DNA from: an uncultured Fretibacterium sp.
Lineage (GTDB): Bacteria; Synergistota; Synergistia; Synergistales; Aminobacteriaceae
Assembly (NCBI GenBank): GCA_947168585.1
Contig: CAMVMK010000019.1
Coordinates: forward strand, 1 to 37,125
Direction of reading: 5' to 3'
Length of the DNA: 37,125 bases
This document shows positions 1-8,343 of the stretch, in pieces. The notes under the pieces are model-generated. The model was not told where the DNA came from, ran no database searches, and worked only from the letters and a program-made list of their open reading frames with translations. Within the stretch, counting starts at the first letter, position 1. Each line of letters begins with the position of its first letter. The translations under genes were made by a program, and so were the position numbers.

Positions 1-42
1 CGGCGCTACATCCCCATAGCTAAAGCTAGGGGCTTTGCGCCG
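1..42. repeat. Hairpin of IS200/IS605 end type at the window edge
   Basis: Outer arms CGGCGC (1-6) and GCGCCG (37-42) are perfectly complementary. Inside them lies a second imperfect stem, CCCCATAGCT facing AGCTAGGGG. On the minus strand it reads as an AGCCCC / CTTTAG / GGGGATGT arrangement, which resembles the imperfect palindromes at IS200/IS605 element ends. It starts exactly where the left SGNH-type gene copy loses homology to the right copy (position 51). No tnpA or tnpB is in the window, so it could be a solitary palindromic element or the edge of one lying to the left. Confidence 0.45.
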
Positions 43-675
43 AATTTTCGGTAATAATCGTTGGGATTTAGCGATAAAAGTTCGTTACAGTCTATTATTT
101 TTACGCCGTTTATATCTTCGCCAATGTGTTTTTCGTCAATTATGAACGCGATTTTTTCTTTAATTTCCTTGATATAAAACCCGCTGAATTTATTCACGCC
201 CATCAAGATAATTTTCTTATCTAAGCCGTTTTTCTTTATGGATTTTATATCGCGCTTTACATCACGCCAGCGTCTAAAATCGTCATGTTTATTGAGCCTG
301 TGTTCTAAATCATAGTTGACTACAAATTTAAGAAATTCCCATGCCCAAATATGAATTTTGAAAAATTGCTTTAACTTTTGGATTTTTTTGAAGAAATTTG
401 TTTTTATTTGAGCGTCATAAAAGATTAAAATTAAGTTTTCATCAACGCCCTGCTTCTTTAGAACATTGTAATTTCCGCAGCCGTGAACGATTACATAGAT
501 TTTTTGTGTATTAATCTGTTTAATTAAGTCATCATCTATCTTTTCGGGCTGTGCTTCAGAAATGTTACCCCCCCCCGCAGAAACCTAAAAATTCTACTGA
601 CGGCCTGAGGGCAGCGCGCATTATATCGCGGTCAATTCCTACAGCGTCAATATAAACCTGCGCGTTTTTTTGCAT
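6..675 (-). pseudogene. Truncated, frame-disrupted paralogue of the SGNH-type gene (N-terminal domain only)
   Basis: The start is probably the ATG at 675-673, with an AAAGGAG ribosome binding site. It opens a 36-residue leader that ends in TAA (567-565) directly after nine G. One frame over, the reading frame is open from the G run down to TAG at 8-6 and matches the first about 190 residues of the neighbouring 689-2161 gene closely (for example GVNKFS, IIDE, LNPNDYY). With one G fewer, or two more, a 222-residue protein would be made. It contains the Rossmann-like domain but lacks the SGNH hydrolase domain. The last 14 or so codons are encoded by the hairpin at 1-42. It could be a phase-off gene, a decayed duplicate, or both. 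The G-run length needs read-level confirmation. Confidence 0.6.
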
Positions 676-693
676 ATTTTCAGCTCCTTTATG
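51..693 (-). repeat. Direct repeat, left copy (pairs with 1634-2284)
   Basis: About 640 bases covering the ribosome binding site, leader, G run and Rossmann-like domain match 1634-2284 at high nucleotide identity. The right copy has nine extra bases in the leader. Homology stops sharply at position 51. This is a tandem duplication of the 5' part of the gene, or the remains of a recombining gene family. Confidence 0.8.
568..576 (-). other. Nine-G homopolymer inside a coding region (left copy), candidate phase-variation switch
   Basis: On the minus strand the leader codons read TTC TGC GGG GGG GGG TAA, so nine G puts the ribosome on a stop at once. Eight or eleven G would read through into the long homologous frame. 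A run this long is conspicuous in AT-rich DNA and sits at the same place in the second copy. Confidence 0.65.
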
Positions 694-2161
694 AAAAATT
701 TTTATTATTATAACTTTTCTTGTTATAGCTTTCAAGCACAAACGGCATCATATTTTGAGCGATTATCCGGTTGCCTTTTTCAATTACGTGGCATTTATCG
801 AAAAAAACTTCTTCGTTTTCGTCAAAAATTCCGGTAAAATCATGAAACCAATTTGAATTATTTGCTTTTATGTAAGTTTTGCATTTTTCGTATAAATTAA
901 TGTAGTGCTCGTACTTATCTTGATCTAATTCCTCTAAATCCTCATAGAGAAGGGGCTGAAGACAGCCGTGAAAATCTATACTAAATTCTTCGCAGACCGA
1001 GTGCATAATTCGCTCGCATTTAATCCAAAATTCGGCTTTGTCGGACGGGTCATATAAGCCTAAATCAAGCCTTCTTATAGGGGCGTTGCCTCTTATAATA
1101 TTTCTGGGTTTGTTTTTCCGCAAAACTTTTTTCAAAAAATCAGAGTAATAACTTCTGACAAAAAAATGATTATTAATATCGGTGTTCGGCATTGCCATAT
1201 CGCTCGCGCCGCTGTAATTTAGTACAATATCGGGAGAAATTACTAACACATCTTTTATTAATTTCAAACACTGCTGGGCAACTGTGTAGCTGCTTAATCC
1301 GCCGGCGTAAACTTTTACTTTAATACCCATTTCTGAAAGGTTTTCAAATAAAAATTCCGACCAGCTTTTTATGTTTTCAAGTTTGGGATCTGAAGTGCTG
1401 TCTCCGAGCGTTGCAATCTTAAAAACATTCTCATCATCGGAATTTGAGAAAATAGTAAAGCCCGATTCATCGCGCGTATATCCGAGTATAGGATCAAAAG
1501 CGTCCTGCGCTCCTGTACCGACAACAAAACCGCTCCGTGTCCTTCCTCCTAAGAATATTTGACTGTCCGAAACACCAAGCTCTATTAAATCGCCCTGTTG
1601 TCTTCTGAGTTTCAGTTTATCAAAAATATAATAGTAATAATCGTTGGGATTTAATGATAAAATTTCGTCATAGCCCGTAACTTTTACGCCGTTTACATTT
1701 TCGCCGATGTGATTTTCGTCAATTATAAACGCGATTTTGTCTTTGATTTCTTTGATATAATACTCGCTGAATTTATTAACGCCCATCAAGACAATTTTTT
1801 TATCTAAGCCGTTTTTCTTTATGAATTTTATATCGCGTTTGATTTTTATCCAGCGTCTGAAATCATCGTATTTAACTAATTTATATCTAAGTTTGTAATT
1901 CAGTGAAAATTTAAGAAATTCCCATGCAAAAATATGAATTTTGAAAACTTGCTTTAATTTTTGGATTTTTTTGAAGAAATTTGTTTTTATTCGAGCGTCA
2001 TAAAATATTAAAATTAAATTCTCATCAACGCCTTGTTTCTTTAGGACATTATAATTTCCGTAGCCGTGAACGATTACATAAATTTTTTGTGTATTAATTT
2101 GTTTTATTAAGTCGTCATCTATCTTTTCGCTTTGTGATTCAGAAATGTTACCCCCCCCCAC
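689..2161 (-). CDS. SGNH-hydrolase-type protein with Rossmann-like N-terminal domain
   Basis: The longest frame begins at a GTG inside the G run (490 residues). The more natural start is the ATG at 2267-2265, 6-8 bases after AAGGAG, which would give 525 residues if the run had eight G. Residues about 20-180 resemble the Rossmann-like sugar-nucleotide-associated domains found in surface-glycan genes, with a KKIVLMG strand and a later FIIDE strand. From about 245 on an SGNH hydrolase fold is visible: block I GDSTSD, a glycine block AGG, a GASD block, and a C-terminal DKCH carrying the catalytic Asp-His pair. Such enzymes commonly add or remove acyl groups on surface sugars. No signal peptide is seen. 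The substrate is unknown. Confidence 0.6.
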   Translation of the reverse strand: MGGGNISESQSEKIDDDLIKQINTQKIYVIVHGYGNYNVLKKQGVDENLILIFYDARIKTNFFKKIQKLKQVFKIHIFAWEFLKFSLNYKLRYKLVKYDDFRRWIKIKRDIKFIKKNGLDKKIVLMGVNKFSEYYIKEIKDKIAFIIDENHIGENVNGVKVTGYDEILSLNPNDYYYYIFDKLKLRRQQGDLIELGVSDSQIFLGGRTRSGFVVGTGAQDAFDPILGYTRDESGFTIFSNSDDENVFKIATLGDSTSDPKLENIKSWSEFLFENLSEMGIKVKVYAGGLSSYTVAQQCLKLIKDVLVISPDIVLNYSGASDMAMPNTDINNHFFVRSYYSDFLKKVLRKNKPRNIIRGNAPIRRLDLGLYDPSDKAEFWIKCERIMHSVCEEFSIDFHGCLQPLLYEDLEELDQDKYEHYINLYEKCKTYIKANNSNWFHDFTGIFDENEEVFFDKCHVIEKGNRIIAQNMMPFVLESYNKKSYNNKNFS

Positions 2162-2284
2162 AGAAACCTAAAAATTCTACTGACGGCCTAAGGGCAGCGC
2201 GCATTATATCGCGGTCAATTCCTACAGCGTCAATATAAACCTGCATTTTTTGCGCGTTTTTAGACATATTTTCAACTCCTTTAT
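1634..2284 (-). repeat. Direct repeat, right copy (pairs with 51-693)
   Basis: Second copy of the duplicated leader, G run and N-terminal domain. The leader is nearly identical at nucleotide level to the left copy, more so than the downstream domain. This suggests selection on the leader, or recent gene conversion across the switch region. Confidence 0.8.
2151..2159 (-). other. Nine-G homopolymer inside a coding region (right copy), candidate phase-variation switch
   Basis: From the ATG at 2267 the frame runs 36 codons to TTC TGT, then GGG GGG GGG TAA (stop 2150-2148), giving a 39-residue leader peptide. Eight G would join it in frame to the 490-residue SGNH protein. Both copies are therefore off in the assembled sequence, unless the internal GTG is used. 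Confidence 0.65.
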
Positions 2285-2316
2285 TTATAGCAAGAGCAAG
2301 GAGCAAGGGCTTTTTA

Positions 2317-2347
2317 ATTCCTCACCCCTCACTCCTAACTCCTCACT
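2317..2347 (-). repeat. AGGAG/TGAGGGG heptad repeats after the EF-G-like gene
   Basis: On the minus strand this is a run of degenerate seven-base units such as TGAGGAG, TTAGGAG and TGAGGGG. It begins a few bases after the stop codon of the EF-G-like gene. The same unit recurs at 11471, 11758, 13045, 15458, 15790, 17717, 24952 and 25413. Confidence 0.7.
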
Positions 2348-2352
2348 ATTTT

Positions 2353-4386
2353 TTATTCTTCGTCTTCGTCTGCTGTCTTGTGAGCAGCTATGACTTTCTT
2401 TGCGATTTCCGCCGGAACTTCCTCGTAATGAGAATATTCCATTGAGAAAGAACCTTCACCCGATGTCATCGAACGTAAAATTATAGCGTATCTGAACATT
2501 TCGGCGAGCGGGCACTGAGCCTTGACTACCTGCAGTTTTCCGTGTCCTTCCATGCCCATTATACGGCCTCGTCTTGAGTTAAAGTCGCCCATAACATCGC
2601 CCATAAATCTTTCAGGAACTGTAACTTCAACGTCCATGACGGGCTCTAATAAAACGGGGTTAGCGTCCATAATGCCTTTCTTAAATGAAAGACGAGTAGC
2701 AAGTTTGAATGACATTTCGGAGCTGTCTACATCGTGATAAGAGCCGTAATATAATTCCGCACTGAAATCTACGACAGGGAAGCCTGCTAACGGCCCTGCG
2801 ACCATGTACTCGCGCAAACCTTTTTCGACCGCCGGAATAAAATTGCGGGGAACTGCTCCGCCTACAACGCTGTCGATAAATTTGAAGCCCTCGCCGCGTT
2901 CAAGAGGTCTGTAACGGATATAAACATCGCCGTACTGGCCGTGTCCGCCGGACTGTTTTTTGTGTTTGCCCTGAGCTTCCGACATTTTCCGGATAGTCTC
3001 GCGGTAAGCAACCTGCGGTGTTTTAGTGTCAAGTTCAACGCCGTAACGCTCTTTAATTTTCGACAAAACTATATCAATGTGCATATCGCCCATTCCGCTT
3101 AAAACGTTGTCGCGGGTCTCAGCGTTTTTCTCGAATGTCAAGCAGCGGTCTTCTTCCAAAATTTTTGAAATAGCGTTTCCGAGTTTATCTTCATCGGCGC
3201 GGCTCTTAGCGATAACTGCAACACTGTAAACAGGTTTCGGGAACTCAATGTGCGGGAAACGATACGAAAATCCGCCTTTTGTTGCGAGTGTGTTTCCGAC
3301 TTTAGTGCTTTGTAATTTCGGAATTGCTACGATGTCGCCTGCTATGATTTCTTTAACGTCTTTTCCGTCCTTGCCCGTCATGAGTTTGAACGAGCTTATT
3401 CTCTCTTCTTCGCCTTTGGTAAGGTTATAAATGTTCGTGCCCTCGCTTGAAAGTTTTCCGGAATAAACGCGGATAAATGAAAGTTTGCCGACAAAAGCGT
3501 CCGCTAAAACTTTGAAGCAAAGAGCCGAGAAAGGAGCGTCAAGTTTAGGTTCGGCCATGACTTTATTACCGCTTCCGCCGTTGCTCGGGTCTTCAAAAGC
3601 CGCAACGCCTCCAATATCTACAGGCGACGGGAAATAATCCGCAACAAAATCCATAAATTCTTTAACGCCGATATTCATAGTAGAAGACACAGCGAAAACC
3701 GGCATAATTCTTTTAGCGGCTATAGCCTGCTTCAAAGTTCTTTCGATGTCGGCTTCGGGAATTGTCTCACCCTCTAAATATTTTTCCATTAAGGCATCGT
3801 CCATTTCAACGGCGGCTTCGATTAAGGCTTCTTTAGCATCGCTGTCTTCACCTTTGAGAACGTCAGTAACGCCGGAAAATTTATCAGCGGATCCAATAGG
3901 CAGAAACACCGGCAGAGCGTTTTGCGAAAACTGCGATTTAATGTCCGCAAGAACTTTATCGAAATCGGCATTTTCACGATCCATTTTTGAAATCACGAAA
4001 GCAACGGGAGCGTTATGGTGGCTTGCATATTCCCATGCCTTGCTCGTCTGGACTTCGATACCGCCGACAGCACTGACTAAAATTACAGCTGTATCTGCAA
4101 CGCGGATAGCCGCGCTCATTTCGCCCGTGAAATCAGCATAGCCGGGAGCGTCAAGAACGTAAAAAGTTTTGCCCTTGCGTTCAAACGTTAAAAGCGAAGT
4201 GCTGATTGAGATATTTCGTTTTTGTTCTTCGGATTGAAAGTCGCTGACAGTGTTGCCGTTTTCGACAGAACCCATGCGGGATATATTTCCGTTGTCAAAG
4301 AGCATGGCCTCAGCGAAAGAAGTTTTGCCAGCCCCGCCGTGCGCACATAATGCGAAGCTACGAGTGTCTTCGGGTTTACGTGCCAT
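2353..4386 (-). CDS. fusA: Elongation factor G-like GTPase
   Basis: This 677-residue translational GTPase has the EF-G domain order. The G domain shows P-loop AHGGAGKTS (15-23), switch II DAPGYADF (79-86), SKMD (133-136) and an SST G5 motif. Domains II-V follow, with the SGGHGQYGD region of domain IV and an MEGHGKL stretch of domain V. The P-loop variant with GGAGK, the length below canonical EF-G (about 690-700) and the strongly diverged effector region fit the second EF-G-like class rather than the main ribosomal translocase. It probably acts on the ribosome, but its exact role is not established. It stands alone, preceded by a ribosome binding site AAGGTG, with heptad repeats after its stop. 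Confidence 0.85.
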   Translation of the reverse strand: MARKPEDTRSFALCAHGGAGKTSFAEAMLFDNGNISRMGSVENGNTVSDFQSEEQKRNISISTSLLTFERKGKTFYVLDAPGYADFTGEMSAAIRVADTAVILVSAVGGIEVQTSKAWEYASHHNAPVAFVISKMDRENADFDKVLADIKSQFSQNALPVFLPIGSADKFSGVTDVLKGEDSDAKEALIEAAVEMDDALMEKYLEGETIPEADIERTLKQAIAAKRIMPVFAVSSTMNIGVKEFMDFVADYFPSPVDIGGVAAFEDPSNGGSGNKVMAEPKLDAPFSALCFKVLADAFVGKLSFIRVYSGKLSSEGTNIYNLTKGEEERISSFKLMTGKDGKDVKEIIAGDIVAIPKLQSTKVGNTLATKGGFSYRFPHIEFPKPVYSVAVIAKSRADEDKLGNAISKILEEDRCLTFEKNAETRDNVLSGMGDMHIDIVLSKIKERYGVELDTKTPQVAYRETIRKMSEAQGKHKKQSGGHGQYGDVYIRYRPLERGEGFKFIDSVVGGAVPRNFIPAVEKGLREYMVAGPLAGFPVVDFSAELYYGSYHDVDSSEMSFKLATRLSFKKGIMDANPVLLEPVMDVEVTVPERFMGDVMGDFNSRRGRIMGMEGHGKLQVVKAQCPLAEMFRYAIILRSMTSGEGSFSMEYSHYEEVPAEIAKKVIAAHKTADEDEE

Positions 4387-4489
4387 TTGAAAAACACCTT
4401 CCCTTGAAAAATTATTTATGTTGAAAATTTTTGATTGTGATTATTATATCATTTTGGGAAAATTGAGGAGTTAAGAATTTTTTTATTTC

Positions 4490-5182
4490 TTATTTGTCAA
4501 AGAAATTTTGAATAATCTCTTTAATTTCGGCGAGCGGCAAAGTTTTAAGCATATGCCCCTGAGGTTTGAGGGCTTCAATTTTTTCGATGCTTGCACTGTC
4601 AGTTTTTGCAGTCAAGAACATCACGGGTATTGAAGCTGTTGCGGGATTAGAGCGTATAGCTTCGAGGACTTGAGGGCCGTTCATTACGGGCATTTCGTAG
4701 TCGAGCAAAATTAAATCCGGCTTAGCTTTTTCGAGGATTTTCAGGGCATTAGCTCCGCCGTTTGCAGGTAAAACTTTGTAAGAAGTATTGAGACCTTCGC
4801 GCAAAGTTCTTATCATTACAGCGTCATCATCTACAAGTAAAATAGTCTGCATAGTTCCTCCGTTATTATTATTTTGTATAAATTCTAAAAGTTTTGAGCG
4901 GATTTCGTTGTTATTAAACGGTTTCACGAAAAAATCTGCTCCGGTAAATTTATTATTATTAATTTCAATTTGATTTCCGAGTAAAAAAATTTTTGTATTT
5001 TTAATTTTACTAATTTTAGCACCGTTTTCAAGACCTGCAAGATTTACCAAAATAATTTTAGGTATTGTAACATTATCGTTTGAGCGTGCACGTGTTATTT
5101 CAAAAGTATCTGCAAGACTTTTCATTAACATATCCGCACCCATTGAGGGCCTGTCGCTGATATACAAGATTTTTTCTTTCAT
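4490..5182 (-). CDS. Two-receiver response regulator (degenerate plus canonical REC)
   Basis: The gene encodes 230 residues. The first half (1-103) has a receiver-like fold but lacks the acidic pocket and phospho-acceptor, so it is a pseudo-receiver. After an Asn-rich linker (104-107), residues 111-230 form a canonical receiver: acidic pocket DDD (118-120), phospho-acceptor D161 in LLDYEMP, T191 and K213. No DNA-binding or enzymatic output domain is present, so it should work by protein contact, like CheY or Spo0F. It lies 15 bases downstream of the hybrid histidine kinase on the same strand and is its likely phosphorelay partner. A second ribosome binding site and ATG inside the gene could yield the canonical receiver alone. 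Confidence 0.8.
   Translation of the reverse strand: MKEKILYISDRPSMGADMLMKSLADTFEITRARSNDNVTIPKIILVNLAGLENGAKISKIKNTKIFLLGNQIEINNNKFTGADFFVKPFNNNEIRSKLLEFIQNNNNGGTMQTILLVDDDAVMIRTLREGLNTSYKVLPANGGANALKILEKAKPDLILLDYEMPVMNGPQVLEAIRSNPATASIPVMFLTAKTDSASIEKIEALKPQGHMLKTLPLAEIKEIIQNFFDK
4850..4861 (-). promoter_or_regulatory. Internal ribosome binding site and start codon in the response regulator
   Basis: GGAGG (4861-4857) lies four bases ahead of an in-frame ATG (4852-4850, Met111). Met111 falls exactly at the boundary between the pseudo-receiver and the canonical receiver. The Gly-Gly-Thr codons of the linker are what create the site. Initiation here would make a 120-residue single-receiver protein. 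Confidence 0.55.
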
Positions 5183-5197
5183 GTTGTTAATTCCTCA

Positions 5198-8100
5198 TTA
5201 TTTTAACGCTTCTTCAAGTCCTGCCCAGTCTGCACCGTCTGCACAAGTTGCAATTTGATTAAATTTCTCGGCTTCACTTTCAGGAATTTTGTATCCTCTA
5301 AGCATTGCAATTATTCCGTCAATAGAATCGCTGTCGAACATTGAAGCAAATTCTTTGATAGCCTCGTAAGCGTCATGAAGTTCATCAATAGGAATTTCAG
5401 GAGCGTCATCTTTTTTGTACAGCGGATCTAATTTTTCGATATAAGATTTGTAATCCATTAACAAAGTCGGCGTTAAATCTATAATGGACGTTACATCTTT
5501 TGCATTTCCGCAGTCTTCAAGATACATAGCCTGCGCTGAAAGTTCGCTTGCACCTACCAAACGCGCCGAACTTTTAAGAGCATGGACTTTAATAGTATAG
5601 CCTTTAACATCGTCTTCCGAAGCGTCTTCACCGTTGTTGATTGAGTTTAAGATACCGTTATAGAAATTTTGTATTTCGTTGAAATTATTATTAATTGAGT
5701 TATAGAACTGCTGTAAAGTTTTCTCTAAAATTTCTTCAGTTGCGCAGTTCTTAATAGCTTCGTAATAATCCAAGCCCGTTGTATGCGAGTAAAATTCTTC
5801 GAGCGGGGATTTAGTTTTCGCTGCTGTTTCCTGCTCTTCAGTTTCCTGTTCGATTACAACTTTGTCTTCAGGTAAATATTTCTTTAGAGTAGCTTCAAGA
5901 GTTTTGCTCTCAACGGGTTTTGAAAGATAATCCGTGAAGCCCTGATCCAAATATTTATTTCTTGCACCGCTCACAGCATCGGCGGTCAGACATATAACCG
6001 GCGTATTGTTGTTCATGCCGCCTTCTTGGACTTTGATTTTGTTCATAGTTTCAGTTCCGTCCATTTGAGGCATACGCTGATCCATTAAAATTAAGTCGTA
6101 TTTTGTATCCTGCGTGTGAATTAGTGCTTCTGCTCCGCTCGATGCCGTATCAAGCTGAATTTCTGTTTTTCTTAATAATCCTTGAATAACAGTTAAATTC
6201 ATGTCGGTATCATCAACGACTAAAATATGAGCCTCAGGGGCTTTGAAGAGTTCATGATAGGCTTTCATTTCGTGAACATACTCATCAAATTTTTGATGGA
6301 AATTGCCTATCGGGTCTTCACTGACAATCCTTTGAGGCAGGAAAATTATAAACGTTGAGCCTTGTCCGTAAACACTTTGGACTTCGATACTTCCTTTCAT
6401 TAATTCCAAAAGATTTTGAGTTATTGAAAGTCCTAAACCCGTACCCTCAACTGTATTATTTTTTACTAAATCGACACGTTCAAATTTCTTAAATAATTTC
6501 GGCAAATCTTCTTCTTTAATGCCTATGCCGGTATCGCTTACTCTGAAAACTAAATTAATATGTCCGCGTCCGACTTTATCGTAAATTTTTTCGCCTGAAA
6601 CTGTCAAAGAAACGCTGCCTTCATGAGTATATTTAACGGCGTTATTTAGTATATTTGTAACGACCTGACGCACCCGGACTTCATCGCCGTATAGACCGTC
6701 AGGCAAGGTCTCATCAACTTTAACATTAAATTGTAAATCTTTCTGACGCGCCTTAAATACAATCATGTTAGTAACGTCATTCAAGACTGAACTCAATTTG
6801 TAATCACTCTCGGCAATTTCCATTTTACCGGCTTCAATTTTTGAAAAGTCTAAAATGTCGTTGATTATCGATAAAAGATTTTTTCCTGCGCTCTCAACGT
6901 TACGGGCATAAGTTGTAATGCTGTCGTTATCGCTTTCGCGGATAATCATCTCATTCATTCCTAAAACTGCATTTATAGGCGTTCGAATTTCGTGGGACAT
7001 ATTCGCTAAAAATTCACTCTTTGCACTGTTAGCCTGCCTCGCCTGTTGCATTGCTGTCTGAGCTAAATCGAGAGCTTCTTCAAGCTGTTCGCGGCGTTCT
7101 TCCTGTTCTCTATGAAGTCTTGTAATATCCGAGACCATTGCAATATAAAATCCCGGATTTATAGCATAAAAATTAAATTGTTTGTAGTAAATTTTATTTT
7201 CAATTTCGCAGACAAGATTAACTTCATAAAGTTCGTTCTTTTGCGTCCCGAACGCTATAGCGTCAAGAGTTAAAGCCTTAGACATTTCTTTAACCTGGTC
7301 TTCTGTACCGTGCAGAACGGGCAAAATTTCTTCATTTATATAAGATGTGAAATTTTTGTGCATTTTTTGAGGCAAGATACTGCCTTCAGGTAAATCATAA
7401 TTAGCTGTAATATGATAATGTCCGATAGCTAAATATGCAATCATCTCAAATTGACGCACTAAAATTTTATCTACAATAGTTTGATAAACTTTTGAATTAT
7501 TGCACTCTCTTTCAGTTATAAAAGCTATAACATGGCCGTTTATAGGGCTTTGAGTCATGCTCGCTGAAATTTCAACGTAACAAATTGCTCCGTTCTCTCG
7601 TCTCGATAATAAAACCTGATGGACATTAACTCTTCCGTTTATATAACAATCTAAAAGATTATCGATATTATATAATTGTATAAATTTTTGACGCTCGAGA
7701 TAATTTATATAATGCTTAGAGCGTGCTCCTATCATCTGTGAATAACTTTTTTGCCCCTCATCGGTCTTGAATAAATCGCGCCCCTGAATTTCCTCGACTT
7801 CATCAATCGTTAAATCTATTCTGAACATTCCGAGCGTGAATTTATCCTGATGATAAAAATTTTTGCCGATGTTGTCGTAAGTTGTACGGATTTTTTTCTC
7901 GTATTTTTTAATTTTGGAAATGTCAGCGAATGTTAAATATAAATAATTTTCGTCAGCAATCGTAACAAAAGCATAATGAACGTTGCACCATATAATATGA
8001 TTATTTGCGGTAATCTGCCTAATTTGAATGTCGCGGGATTTGTTGGGGGCTTCGTGATGTTCGATGACGTATTGAACTAAAGGCCGGTCATCGGGGTAAA

Positions 8101-8338
8101 TAATTTCGCTGAAGTCGCCGGTTTCGTTGTAACGTTTGCTGCCCTCGCGTGTATCTCCCATCATTGCGGCGTACTCGGGCGAGATAAAAACAGCTTCGTG
8201 TTTGCCGTCATCGTTAATATGAATTAAAATAGCTTTGTTTCCTAATTGTTTTATAGCGTTTATAAAATTTTGCCGTTCATTTTGCTGAGACATTGCCGAC
8301 TGAGTTTCCTCCTCGAAATTTTTATTCTTATCGTCCAC
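5198..8338 (-). CDS. Cytosolic hybrid sensor histidine kinase with REC and HPt domains
   Basis: This 1046-residue protein has no membrane segments. The order is PAS-like sensing region (about 30-145), further PAS-like segments (160-280 and 300-405), coiled coil (about 405-440), HisKA with phospho-acceptor H449 in NMSHEIRTP, HATPase with N box near N566, DTGIGI (602-607) and GTGLGLS (632-638), receiver with DD 709-710 and D753 in LMDQRMP, and C-terminal HPt with H919 in VHALKSSAR. It is a complete His-Asp-His relay in one chain, able to pass phosphate to the two-receiver protein downstream. The GTG start at 8338 lies five bases after the aminotransferase stop with no clear ribosome binding site. 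Coupling is likely, or use of the ATG at Met16, which follows GAGGAGG. Confidence 0.88.
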   Translation of the reverse strand: MDDKNKNFEEETQSAMSQQNERQNFINAIKQLGNKAILIHINDDGKHEAVFISPEYAAMMGDTREGSKRYNETGDFSEIIYPDDRPLVQYVIEHHEAPNKSRDIQIRQITANNHIIWCNVHYAFVTIADENYLYLTFADISKIKKYEKKIRTTYDNIGKNFYHQDKFTLGMFRIDLTIDEVEEIQGRDLFKTDEGQKSYSQMIGARSKHYINYLERQKFIQLYNIDNLLDCYINGRVNVHQVLLSRRENGAICYVEISASMTQSPINGHVIAFITERECNNSKVYQTIVDKILVRQFEMIAYLAIGHYHITANYDLPEGSILPQKMHKNFTSYINEEILPVLHGTEDQVKEMSKALTLDAIAFGTQKNELYEVNLVCEIENKIYYKQFNFYAINPGFYIAMVSDITRLHREQEERREQLEEALDLAQTAMQQARQANSAKSEFLANMSHEIRTPINAVLGMNEMIIRESDNDSITTYARNVESAGKNLLSIINDILDFSKIEAGKMEIAESDYKLSSVLNDVTNMIVFKARQKDLQFNVKVDETLPDGLYGDEVRVRQVVTNILNNAVKYTHEGSVSLTVSGEKIYDKVGRGHINLVFRVSDTGIGIKEEDLPKLFKKFERVDLVKNNTVEGTGLGLSITQNLLELMKGSIEVQSVYGQGSTFIIFLPQRIVSEDPIGNFHQKFDEYVHEMKAYHELFKAPEAHILVVDDTDMNLTVIQGLLRKTEIQLDTASSGAEALIHTQDTKYDLILMDQRMPQMDGTETMNKIKVQEGGMNNNTPVICLTADAVSGARNKYLDQGFTDYLSKPVESKTLEATLKKYLPEDKVVIEQETEEQETAAKTKSPLEEFYSHTTGLDYYEAIKNCATEEILEKTLQQFYNSINNNFNEIQNFYNGILNSINNGEDASEDDVKGYTIKVHALKSSARLVGASELSAQAMYLEDCGNAKDVTSIIDLTPTLLMDYKSYIEKLDPLYKKDDAPEIPIDELHDAYEAIKEFASMFDSDSIDGIIAMLRGYKIPESEAEKFNQIATCADGADWAGLEEALK

Positions 8339-8343
8339 GCTAA

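Noticed and set aside
3746-4141. 131-codon plus-strand frame opposite the EF-G-like gene
   Set aside because: It mirrors the codon pattern of the GTPase gene on the other strand; Ser/Ala-rich composition is typical of antisense frames.
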